Assembly: GCA_002474325.1 (NCBI GenBank)
Contig: DKNL01000307.1
Coordinates: forward strand, 1 to 6,597
Reading direction: 5' to 3'
Length of the DNA: 6,597 nucleotides
Origin: Opitutales bacterium UBA7389
Lineage (GTDB): Bacteria; Verrucomicrobiota; Verrucomicrobiia; Opitutales; Opitutaceae
Shown here: piece after piece, positions 1-6,459 of the stretch
Layout: every line of letters begins with the position of its first letter
How positions within the stretch are numbered: position 1 is the stretch's first letter
The notes under the pieces: model-generated
Told to the model about the DNA's origin: nothing
Databases searched by the model: none
What the model saw: only the letters and a program-made list of their open reading frames with translations
Position numbers and translations under genes: made by a program

Positions 1-16
1 ATGGAACTAATTTTGG

Positions 17-28
17 TAGCGGCCGCTA
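17..28. other. 12-bp palindrome downstream of the PHP/DUF3604 gene
   Basis: TAGCGGCCGCTA is a perfect GC-rich palindrome 17 nt beyond the hydrolase stop codon. It has no loop and is not followed by a clear U-run on the minus strand, so it is a poor intrinsic terminator. It may be a binding site or chance. Nothing else is recognisable in bases 1-44. Confidence 0.2.
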
Positions 29-44
29 ACTGCTACGATCCTCC

Positions 45-1580
45 TTACCTCAGGAAAATCGGCGAGCTCCAGGCCCATTGGTCATTTAGTTGGCGAATCC
101 GTGCATAATAGTAATCACCTGGTTTGCAAAAGTCCTCCCATTTCAGATTCCAATTAAACTCGTTTGGCAGCGGGGCACGGTGAAAACGGAACGCAGGCGA
201 GTCGATCCCTCCAAGATGGCCAGTGCACGCCCCTTCGACTAGGCGTGTTAATGGCATTGAAACCACTTGCCCATTGATATTGGCCTGAATTTTTCCTCGC
301 TCAGGCATTTCAACTTCTAGACAGATTCCTTGGGAAGCGTTAGTCGCGTTATTTGGGTTGCTACGCGTGACAGTACTAAAAGCTACTGCCCGTTCATCCG
401 TTTGCTTCCAAGTCGATTCGTAAAATCCGGATTCCGAGCCTTCGCCTTCGACCGGAGAAACCACCTCGCGTCCGCGGAAACGCGGCTCGACACGCATGAC
501 AGTTCCACAATCTATGCCCAGCTCTACGTCCCATGGGGCAGGCTTGTTACGCTCTCCCCAGCCGAGTTCCAAATAAATGAGGGTGTGAATGGTATCGGCA
601 TCCTTTCGGGTATTATCGAAGTCGACTTGGGAGGCTCGATAGGCCAAACGACCATTCTTGACTATATCCACGCAGTCCAATGGCCCTCCTCCCCTGACTC
701 GGACATCGAATGAGCAACGCCCTACGTGCTCGAAAATGGATCCCATGGGCTTCTCGTTGAGAGAAAACTCCAAGCGAATCCGGTCACCGGTCAAAGCGTA
801 GATCCTCCTATTCTTAAACGCGTCCCAAATCGAATTCCGGTCATTGCCTGTCGACCATAAGCCCGTGACGCCATGTCCATAACTTCCGGGGTGACCACTA
901 TGGTGATCGGTGTTTCCAGAAAAACCGAATATGCTCGCCTGCTTTAATCCATATTGAGCCGAACTTTTCCAATCGGAGCCGCCCATTGAATGCAGAAATG
1001 GGCGGGTATTCTCGCTCGATTCGGAGCACCCGTGCATAGAGATAATCTCGACAAACGGGCTCCAATTGGGATCGAAAGTGCTCCAATTAATCCCTCGAGT
1101 CCCTCGGCGATAGCCAATGTGATGCGCGAAGGCTAGAGCCTCGACTCCTTCTTTACTCAATACCTCTAAGCGTTGATGGAGATCGGGAATACTGTCCGCG
1201 TAAATAATTTCTCCGCTCAGTTCCTTGTAGAGAATCGTCCGGTCCCCATCAGCATTCGAGTGGATCTCGAATCCGGGGAAGACAGTGAAGGAACCTTCCT
1301 GGTCAAAAGCTTCCAGCTTATCCATCATTCTAGGCCAATCGTGCTTGAGCTTGGCGAATCCTTCGTTGTGAAAATCGACAATGTACTGAATTCGCTCATC
1401 TGGCTCGGGCATGTCTGGCCAATGAGCATGTCCCGTCACGGAGCAGAAATCCAGCTGCTCTCGAGCGTTTTTCAAAGCGTCTTCCAGCGAACCGTGGCCG
1501 TAGGAAAGACCGCAATGATTGTGCAGATCGCCGAACAGAAGTTGCCTATCAGAGTAAAATTTAGATTGGGTCGTCATCAT
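45..1580 (-). CDS. PHP-superfamily / DUF3604-like metal-dependent hydrolase, cytosolic
   Basis: Complete 511-residue protein. The N-terminal half looks like a PHP-type metal-dependent phosphoesterase fold. Visible motifs are GDLHNH (17-22, the HxH metal-binding strand), TGHAHW (49-54), PGFEIHS (102-108), FAHHIGY (151-157) and GNTDHHSGHPG (222-232). Their order and His/Asp/Glu content match the multinuclear metal site of this superfamily. The C-terminal half (about 265-511) carries a pattern typical of DUF3604 proteins (PMG at 278-280, later VDIVKNGR at 304-311), probably beta-sandwich. There is no signal peptide, since the catalytic motif begins at residue 17, so the protein should be cytosolic. 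Two tandem ATG codons (1580 and 1577) can serve as start, and no Shine-Dalgarno is visible. It is the last gene of the minus-strand series, 231 bp after the oxidoreductase. Family-level assignment is firm. The substrate is unknown; phosphoester or other ester hydrolysis is inference. Confidence 0.85.
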   Translation of the reverse strand: MMTTQSKFYSDRQLLFGDLHNHCGLSYGHGSLEDALKNAREQLDFCSVTGHAHWPDMPEPDERIQYIVDFHNEGFAKLKHDWPRMMDKLEAFDQEGSFTVFPGFEIHSNADGDRTILYKELSGEIIYADSIPDLHQRLEVLSKEGVEALAFAHHIGYRRGTRGINWSTFDPNWSPFVEIISMHGCSESSENTRPFLHSMGGSDWKSSAQYGLKQASIFGFSGNTDHHSGHPGSYGHGVTGLWSTGNDRNSIWDAFKNRRIYALTGDRIRLEFSLNEKPMGSIFEHVGRCSFDVRVRGGGPLDCVDIVKNGRLAYRASQVDFDNTRKDADTIHTLIYLELGWGERNKPAPWDVELGIDCGTVMRVEPRFRGREVVSPVEGEGSESGFYESTWKQTDERAVAFSTVTRSNPNNATNASQGICLEVEMPERGKIQANINGQVVSMPLTRLVEGACTGHLGGIDSPAFRFHRAPLPNEFNWNLKWEDFCKPGDYYYARIRQLNDQWAWSSPIFLR

Positions 1581-1628
1581 GGAGTTGGGTTTTCGGCTGC
1601 AGGAACGGATTAACGCCGCGATGGCTTA

Positions 1629-1647
1629 CGGGATCGATTCAATCCCG
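1629..1647 (-). promoter_or_regulatory. small hairpin in the leader of the PHP/DUF3604 gene
   Basis: CGGGAT (1629-1634) and ATCCCG (1642-1647) can pair as a 6-bp stem with a 7-nt loop, about 50 nt upstream of the start codon at 1580. It lies in the 231-bp gap between the oxidoreductase and the hydrolase. On the minus strand it is not followed by a U-run, so it is not a normal intrinsic terminator. It could be an mRNA leader structure, a protein-binding site or chance. I see no gene, recognisable remnant or convincing promoter elsewhere in 1581-1811. Confidence 0.25.
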
Positions 1648-1811
1648 AGGTCAACCCGCTTCTACCTTTAAATCATATTTGCTATAAGCATTTGGGCTTT
1701 TGAGTTGTGGCTACGATCGCTCATAACGCTACTCGGTCAGTGTCGGCGCCTGCAGTTGATTTCCTTCACATTCAAATTCTTTCAATTTCGATTTGAGCTA
1801 TTGGCAGGAGA

Positions 1812-3032
1812 TCAAATGTTTCTCAGGGCTCCTCCTTCTTTGAACGAATCCCTGGCCCCGCATACCATTTGCAGAGATTTTAAGCCGTCCCGGGCGTCAC
1901 AGACGGGCTCAGCCCCATTGCAAAATTCGCTCAATTGACGAACGAGCTTCTTGTCCGCCCCATAGTGCGAGGATTCGAAATCATCGCCGCCCGCAAAGAA
2001 AATGTCTATTTCTTTGCCGAACTTCGTATAGCTTCGAATCATTCCATCGGAGCGCGACAGGACTAAGCGACCTGAGTCACCGACGAGCTCCAGCGTCTCC
2101 CCGTCCGGGGACAGTGGGCCGAAGATAGTGAAAAACAGATTACCAACGACACCCTTGCCGAGCTGCATGTTGACGCTCCCGAAGTCTTCAACGTCGTTAT
2201 CTGGACTGAATACGCAAGCATCCTGGATTGAACGTTCATCGAAAGTATTGTTTGTATTGATGTATTCACTACTTATAGTTTCCTTGCTTTCCTCGAGAAC
2301 TTCGGAACGGCGGTAAGGACATTCGCGATCACATTCGGAACACCGAGCCGGAGCTGTCGGGTCTGGTTTGAAAACTCCCGAGCGACCACCGAAGGCGCTC
2401 ATGGACAGGCAGTCCGAGCTCGCCATCCAGCGAAAGACATCGAAGTGATGGCTGCATTTGTCATTGAGAGGCCCGCCTGACCAATCGATTTTGCGATGCC
2501 AGCCTTGCAGATAACGGCTATAGGGTATGATCGACCTGAGAAGGATCATCTGCAGTGAGCCCACCGCTCCTCCATCGAGGAGCTCCTTCATTTTGATCCA
2601 AGATGCTTCATATCGACGGGTGAACCCCATCAAAAGCCGGTTGCCTGTTTTCCGTTCGGCTTTTGCTATCGCGTGGGCGTCGTCCAGTGTAACCGAGATT
2701 GGCTTGTCGAGGTAGACTTTCTTCCCCGATTCCAGAGCAGCTAGAGCATGCTCCCGGTGGGCATCGGTGTGCGAAGTGATGATGATTAGATCGATCGTCA
2801 CGTCTTCGAGCATTTCTTCATAGTCCCGGCAGGAGCACACCGACGCTTTGTTGCCCTGCCCTGAATAGCGTTTCTGGATTTCCCCTGCCGCATAGTCAGA
2901 ACTCTCTTTGGACCGATTAGCCACGGCTGAAATCTCCAGACCGCACTCATCGCGCTGGTCCACCATGTTGAATCCGATGTGGTGCAGGCCTCTGGCTCCG
3001 CATCCGATGATACCTACTTTCTTCAATTTCAT
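1812..3032 (-). CDS. Gfo/Idh/MocA family NAD(P)-dependent oxidoreductase
   Basis: A 406-residue soluble oxidoreductase. The N-terminal Rossmann domain begins with KKVGIIGCGARG (residues 4-15, the GxGxxG dinucleotide loop). VYLDKPIS (106-113) is the family's EKP motif with Asp instead of the usual Glu; its Lys is the expected catalytic residue. The C-terminal alpha/beta domain carries GGPLNDKCSHHFDVFRW (186-202), where His195/His196 and Asp198 fit the usual H..D active-site element. A cysteine cluster, C231-x2-C234-x3-C238-PY plus C273 in ACVFSPDND, is an insert I associate with a subset of this family and could bind a metal. I chose the ATG at 3032 because the Rossmann strand starts right after it; a TTG at 3047 would add five residues. 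It lies 88 bp after the MFS gene on the same strand and is probably cotranscribed. Likely oxidises or reduces a sugar, polyol or related compound; the exact substrate cannot be read. Confidence 0.92.
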   Translation of the reverse strand: MKLKKVGIIGCGARGLHHIGFNMVDQRDECGLEISAVANRSKESSDYAAGEIQKRYSGQGNKASVCSCRDYEEMLEDVTIDLIIITSHTDAHREHALAALESGKKVYLDKPISVTLDDAHAIAKAERKTGNRLLMGFTRRYEASWIKMKELLDGGAVGSLQMILLRSIIPYSRYLQGWHRKIDWSGGPLNDKCSHHFDVFRWMASSDCLSMSAFGGRSGVFKPDPTAPARCSECDRECPYRRSEVLEESKETISSEYINTNNTFDERSIQDACVFSPDNDVEDFGSVNMQLGKGVVGNLFFTIFGPLSPDGETLELVGDSGRLVLSRSDGMIRSYTKFGKEIDIFFAGGDDFESSHYGADKKLVRQLSEFCNGAEPVCDARDGLKSLQMVCGARDSFKEGGALRNI

Positions 3033-3120
3033 ACGACTGTTTTCCAATCTTGCCTGAGGCTAATTAGTGGTGGTGGAGATTACCTGTAGACAAGATCGCT
3101 GACTGCGTTTAAAATCCGCT

Positions 3121-4353
3121 CTACCCATCCGTTTTGTTCAAATCGTATTTTTTCTTATCGCGGAACCATATAACAAACAGGACAGTTATAATGGCCGTTA
3201 TCCCGCCAGTTGTATTGAAGATTCCACTCCAATTGTAATTTGAACCATCGACTCCGTCTTGATGGATCGAGGCGATGAATCCAGCTAGATTCGATCCGAA
3301 AAATTTTCCAACTCCCAGGAACACGAGCATAAACAGACCTTGAGCCGCAGAACGGTAGCGCTCCCCCGCTTTCAAATCGACGTAGATCGATCCAGTCACA
3401 TTGAAGAAGTCGTAGCAGGCTCCATGAATGAGGATCGAGAAAAGAATCAGATATTCCGCGTCCACTGATATGCCAGCAAACAGAAAATAGCGGATAGACC
3501 AGAAGGCTAGCCCCAAGGTCATCATCCACTTTAATCCAATGCGGCCGATCATCCAAGGAACGAACACCATGAACGCCGCTTCCGAGACTTGACCCAGCGT
3601 CATTTTGCTAGCCACGTTATCAACGCCAATGTCATTTAGAAACATGTTGAAGAATGCGAAGTACATCTGAATGGGGATTCCGATCAACAAGCAAGCGCCC
3701 AAAAAGACTGCGAAGTTGGGATCCTTGGCGAGCTTCAGGGCATCTATACCAATGACATCCTTAAAGCCCGTCTTCTTGCCCTTGTCCTTAACTGGTGTTC
3801 GAGGCAGCGTAAAATTGTAGAGGCCCAAAAGGACAGAGGCTCCTGCCGACATCAGAAGTGGCACAGCGGTGGCCTCTACATTGTCGACGAATTTCCCCAA
3901 AAGCATATTCACGGAAAGTCCTGCTAGCACCCAACCAATAGTACCAAATACCCGAATGTATGCGAAGAACCTTCGTGGCAGATGGTGAAAGACGATAGAA
4001 TTGCTCAGTGCTTCTGTAGGGGTGTAGACGATACAATAGGCGAAGAGCGTCCATACGAAGGTGGTAGGGTCGGTAACCTGGGAAAGTAGCAGCATTAAAA
4101 GACCCGAACCAATATTCAATGCTCCCAATACTCGGTCCGTCGGAAAGAACCGATCGGCGATCATTCCCACTAAAAACGGGGAAATGATGGCTGCTATGCC
4201 GAAAAGGCTATAAGAGAAGCCCACGAACTCGCCCGACTGATCTAGCCCTTTGCCGAGGTATGTTCCCAAGGTTACGAACCACGCCCCTCGCGTGAAAAAC
4301 TGTAGCAGCATCATTAACGAAAAGCGGGCTTGTTTCGAGGTGTTTTCGCGCAT
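3121..4353 (-). CDS. MFS transporter, nucleoside:H+ symporter (NHS) type
   Basis: A 410-residue inner-membrane carrier with about twelve hydrophobic segments, full length for the family. TM1 holds LLQFFTRGAWFVTLGTYLG (16-34). It is followed by the cytoplasmic loop GMIADRFFPTDR (63-74), VFGTIGWVLAGL (135-146), a long central polar loop with lysines (about 186-212), and IHGACYDFFNVTGSIYVD (309-326). That last element and the TM1 sequence are what I recognise as the nucleoside:H+ symporter subfamily (NupG-like), where HG.CYDFF is highly conserved. NHS proteins import nucleosides with protons, but many homologues in Verrucomicrobia and Bacteroidetes sit in sugar-degradation loci and may carry other substrates. 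The start is ATG at 4353 with no Shine-Dalgarno in front. It is the first gene of the minus-strand series and is divergent from the WYL regulator, with a broken tag gene between them. Confidence 0.9.
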   Translation of the reverse strand: MRENTSKQARFSLMMLLQFFTRGAWFVTLGTYLGKGLDQSGEFVGFSYSLFGIAAIISPFLVGMIADRFFPTDRVLGALNIGSGLLMLLLSQVTDPTTFVWTLFAYCIVYTPTEALSNSIVFHHLPRRFFAYIRVFGTIGWVLAGLSVNMLLGKFVDNVEATAVPLLMSAGASVLLGLYNFTLPRTPVKDKGKKTGFKDVIGIDALKLAKDPNFAVFLGACLLIGIPIQMYFAFFNMFLNDIGVDNVASKMTLGQVSEAAFMVFVPWMIGRIGLKWMMTLGLAFWSIRYFLFAGISVDAEYLILFSILIHGACYDFFNVTGSIYVDLKAGERYRSAAQGLFMLVFLGVGKFFGSNLAGFIASIHQDGVDGSNYNWSGIFNTTGGITAIITVLFVIWFRDKKKYDLNKTDG

Positions 4354-4372
4354 AGGAGGTACGAGTGTTCTT

Positions 4373-4382
4373 GATTCGAATC
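4373..4382. promoter_or_regulatory. 10-bp palindrome GATTCGAATC next to the MFS start
   Basis: A perfect 10-bp palindrome lies about 20 bp upstream of the transporter start codon. The overlapping 8-mer TTGATTCG (4371-4378) recurs at 4809-4816, upstream of the divergent WYL regulator. A shared short motif on both sides of a divergent pair is what a common operator could look like, but an 8-base match can occur by chance. Confidence 0.2.
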
Positions 4383-4426
4383 GGGTGGGATTGGGACGCT
4401 ACAAAAGATGCAACGAATCTATTGCT

Positions 4427-4442
4427 TCATTAAGCTTAATGA
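4427..4442. promoter_or_regulatory. 16-bp perfect palindrome, candidate operator of the transporter operon
   Basis: TCATTAAGCTTAATGA is a perfect inverted repeat of 16 bp without spacer, 73 bp upstream of the MFS start codon. It overlaps the stop codon of the tag remnant. Its length and symmetry fit a site for a dimeric regulator (for example LacI/GalR-like or the neighbouring WYL protein). The protein that binds is not known, and I could not place a confident -35/-10 pair beside it. Confidence 0.4.
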
Positions 4443-4755
4443 CTTCGCTTTAGAACCAGCATTATGGAGGTGTAGCGTTCAGCAAGCGCATTGCTTCGTG
4501 ACGAAAGAATTTTCAATCGATTACACACAATTCCTGGATCTTTCATGAGTATTTCAAGTCTAGCGTCTGGATAGCGAGTCACCTTAACGGAATCCATCCC
4601 ATCATCGTGACCCAGGATAGCCCTGCTTGAGCCCCATCCAAAATGAGTCTCTTGAAGAGAGCCTTGGAATTCATCTCCGGTATACCCCATTCTGTGTCGT
4701 GGTAGGCGACATACAAGAGATCTTGGCTACGCCAGGAGCATCGATTGATTTTCAT
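4436..4755 (-). pseudogene. tag: decayed DNA-3-methyladenine glycosylase I (tag) gene
   Basis: Starting from ATG at 4755, the first frame reads MKINRCSWRSQDLLYVAYHD, then TEWGIPEMNSKALFKRLILD and GAQAGLSWVT. This closely follows the N-terminus of E. coli Tag as I remember it (RCGWVSQDPLYIAYHDNEWG...EGQQAGLSWIT). After codon 50 (about 4606) homology jumps to another frame, reading DGMDSVKV and later LEILMKDPGIVCNRLKI, the Tag segment around FDPVKV...LVQDAGIIRHRGKI. Relative to E. coli about 12 residues are missing at the junction (roughly 34 nt, not a multiple of three). Read straight through, the first frame stops at 4579. The second frame ends at 4436, and everything corresponding to the C-terminal half is absent, including the second pair of zinc ligands. 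The first ligand pair (Cys6, His19) is kept, while the position of E. coli Glu38 is Asp40. Such a product should not be an active glycosylase. Identity is strong; the exact deletion size rests on a remembered alignment. Confidence 0.85.
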
Positions 4756-4868
4756 GGTACGCTAACGTAACGAGCATCAGTCAATTCGGCAAGCATTCAA
4801 CTACGGAATTGATTCGTGGAATTACGCTATTGAACACCCTATCCCAGTCGGGCAAGTTCAGAACTAGT

Positions 4869-5861
4869 ATGGAATCTCCTTCCCGTATCCACACTTTAAA
4901 GCGACCGGCGATCGAAAGAATGCTCTTCATCCATAAGGCCCTGCAAAATGGGGGCTATCCTAATTGCTCCAAATTGGCTCAGGAATTAGAAGTCAGCACC
5001 AAAACGATTAGTCGGGATATCGATTTCATGAGAGACCGAATGCTGCTCCCCATCGATTACGAACCCTCTGAGCACGGCTACGAGTACACGCGGGAGGTCG
5101 AGAGTTTCCCTACGATCGATATTTCCGAAGGGGAGCTTTTGGCTCTGAGCATCGCCCGCAAAGCTCTCGACCACTATAAGGGCACTCCTTTCGAGAAACC
5201 ACTTTCCAATGCTTTTAACAAGCTGGCTGCCTGCCTGCCCGACACCATCACGGCTAACCTCGAACAGCTAAGCGAAACGATTTCCTTCAAGCATGGGCAG
5301 CATTCCCGATTGGATGAAAATACTCTCCAATTGGCCATAAAGGGAGCTCTTGAGAAAAGGATATTAACATTCGAGTACAAAAAGGCCGGTGCCGACGAAC
5401 CGGAATCGCGAAGTGTAGAGCCTTTCCATGTTACGAACTATTTGGGCAAATGGTATTTGATTGCTCGGGATAGGCGACGAAAAGCAATGCGCACCTTCCT
5501 TTTGTCGCGAGCGTCAAACCTTGAACTTCAAAATGATACCTTCGAGATCCAGGAAGATTTTTCTGTAGACGATTACCTCTGGTCTGGCTTCGGAATTTGG
5601 TCTAAGTCTGGCGACCATCGAGTAGCGATCAAGGTCCTACCGCGATCGGCTGACTACGTATCCGAAAACGTGTGGCATCCGACGCAAACGTTGGAGCAGA
5701 TGGAAGATGGAAGTATCGTTGTTCGATTTCGGCTAGGGAGCCTAGAAGAAATAAGCCAATGGATTCTAAGCTGGGGTGATCAGGCGGAAGCGCTGCAGCC
5801 ACTCGAATTGCGACAGATGCTACAAGAGCAAGCCAAAGCAATCCAAGGTATGTATGAGTGA
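4869..5861 (+). CDS. WYL-domain transcriptional regulator with N-terminal HTH
   Basis: A 330-residue DNA-binding regulator. Residues 12-60 form a DeoR/HTH_11-like winged helix: RPAIERMLFIHKAL, then the recognition region LAQELEVSTKTISRDIDFMR. A helical linker follows (about 84-140), then a WYL domain (about 152-235) with the signature W195-Y196-L197 in GKWYLIARD and the later basic element MRTFLLSR (207-214). The C-terminal WCX-type extension spans about 248-326. WYL domains are thought to sense small ligands or nucleic acid and to modulate DNA binding. I chose the ATG at 4869; a TTG at 4809 would add 20 residues that lack family-like sequence. No strong Shine-Dalgarno is seen. It is divergent from the MFS/oxidoreductase/hydrolase genes and is the natural candidate for their regulator, although in this phylum WYL genes are numerous and also occur beside unrelated loci. 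No clear terminator follows the stop. Confidence 0.92.
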   Translation: MESPSRIHTLKRPAIERMLFIHKALQNGGYPNCSKLAQELEVSTKTISRDIDFMRDRMLLPIDYEPSEHGYEYTREVESFPTIDISEGELLALSIARKALDHYKGTPFEKPLSNAFNKLAACLPDTITANLEQLSETISFKHGQHSRLDENTLQLAIKGALEKRILTFEYKKAGADEPESRSVEPFHVTNYLGKWYLIARDRRRKAMRTFLLSRASNLELQNDTFEIQEDFSVDDYLWSGFGIWSKSGDHRVAIKVLPRSADYVSENVWHPTQTLEQMEDGSIVVRFRLGSLEEISQWILSWGDQAEALQPLELRQMLQEQAKAIQGMYE

Positions 5862-5930
5862 AATAATTGGCACGAGCAGATTGCTTCCGCTTAGCGATAC
5901 CACTTCTCGCCTTCTCATCTGATCGTTCTT

Positions 5931-6203
5931 TTAACAATGGTCGGGACGACTGGCTCCGAAAAATTTAAGGCTTTCGAGGTCCGAAACTCCGTATCCTTCA
6001 TGAAGAATAACTTCGCCCTTATGAATGATCATCAGGGAGCTACTCGGTATGAACTGCTCCTGGATCCTCACCTCGAAGGCTGCCCGTATTTCATATCGTT
6101 CTGATAGTTCAATACCATGATTGCTCCAAGACCCCGAGTGTAGTTAGGAAGCTAGTAGGCTGACGAAGAATGAAAATGAAACAGAGATTGCGAGTGAGAG
6201 CAT
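5931..6203 (-). pseudogene. decayed secreted serine beta-lactamase-like (PF00144 type) gene, 5' part only
   Basis: From ATG at 6203 the frame gives MLSLAISVSFSFFVSLLAS, which looks like a signal peptide, followed at once by an in-frame TAA (6146-6144). The same frame then continues open for 70 codons. It includes ELSERYEIRAAFEVRIQEQF, then IPSSSLMIIHKGEVILHEGY and GVSDLES, which is the N-terminal pattern of class C beta-lactamase/esterase-like proteins (PG.s..v..dGkvvy..gyG..dle). Homology ends about there, and the frame stops at 5931. The catalytic SxxK serine motif, expected some tens of residues downstream, is not present. So two lesions are visible: a nonsense codon after the signal peptide and loss of the catalytic domain. 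Family members range from peptidases and esterases to lactamases, so the ancestral substrate is unknown. Confidence 0.7.
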
Positions 6204-6266
6204 TTCGCGTGCAGTTAATAGTAGTAAATTTCTGGATATGGTTATAATACGAATGATTAGTACACG

Positions 6267-6428
6267 ATGAGTGTTCGCTTTATGGTCTGCCGATTGCCCA
6301 ACTAGCTCGTAAGTGAACCATCCTGCAAGCACCCAATTGTGGGGCATTTCGTCGGTGTTAGTGAGGGTAAGGGAAATGCGTCCCCCCGCTTGGACCACAA
6401 CGCGTCCCTGGTCGCAGTTTACCAGTTT
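6267..6428 (-). pseudogene. fragment of an azurin/plastocyanin-like cupredoxin domain
   Basis: An open stretch of 54 codons after a TAG at 6431-6429 includes VVVQAGGRISLTLTNTDEMP followed by HNWVLA, then ELVGQSADHKA. This matches the copper-binding entry segment of azurin-like domains (V.AG..v.l..tN.D.mpHNwvl), where the His is the first type 1 copper ligand. The later Cys, His and Met ligands are absent, because similarity fades by about 6267 and the frame runs on into the signal-peptide region of the lactamase remnant. There is no credible start codon or secretion signal at the 5' side; a GTG at 6398 is possible but would begin inside the domain. In planctomycetes and verrucomicrobia such domains often end larger secreted or heme/PQQ proteins, so this may be the relic of a fused domain. 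Confidence 0.55.
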
Positions 6429-6459
6429 CTAAGCATATCCGTTAATTTGATACGTAAAA

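Noticed and set aside
330..713. 127-codon plus-strand open frame
   Set aside because: Antisense to the C-terminal half of the same hydrolase gene; no family features.
1173..1613. 146-codon plus-strand open frame antisense to the PHP/DUF3604 gene
   Set aside because: It lies almost wholly within a gene with clear catalytic motifs, has no recognisable domain, and is explained as an antisense shadow.
1705..1938. 77-codon plus-strand open frame starting in the intergenic gap
   Set aside because: Overlaps the 3' end of the oxidoreductase in antisense and shows no domain or ribosome-binding site.
3155..3556. 133-codon minus-strand open frame
   Set aside because: Out-of-frame shadow of the MFS transporter, whose membrane segments and NHS motifs are clear in the other frame.
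4809..4868. TTG start giving a 20-residue longer WYL protein
   Set aside because: The extra residues do not resemble the family N-terminus, while the ATG at 4869 precedes the HTH by the usual short distance. The segment is better read as control region.
5862..5930. Possible intrinsic terminator after the WYL gene
   Set aside because: I found no stable stem followed by a T-run; partial pairings around 5875-5895 are too weak.
5629..5937. 102-codon minus-strand open frame with a hydrophobic patch
   Set aside because: Mostly antisense to the C-terminal WYL gene; the hydrophobic stretch comes from complementing polar codons and no family is recognisable.
6144..6398. A single 84-residue intact secreted or membrane protein
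   Set aside because: The frame joins two unrelated remnants: a cupredoxin fragment at its N-terminus and the lactamase-like signal peptide at its C-terminus. A hydrophobic C-terminal tail directly before a decayed lactamase frame is better explained as that gene's leader.
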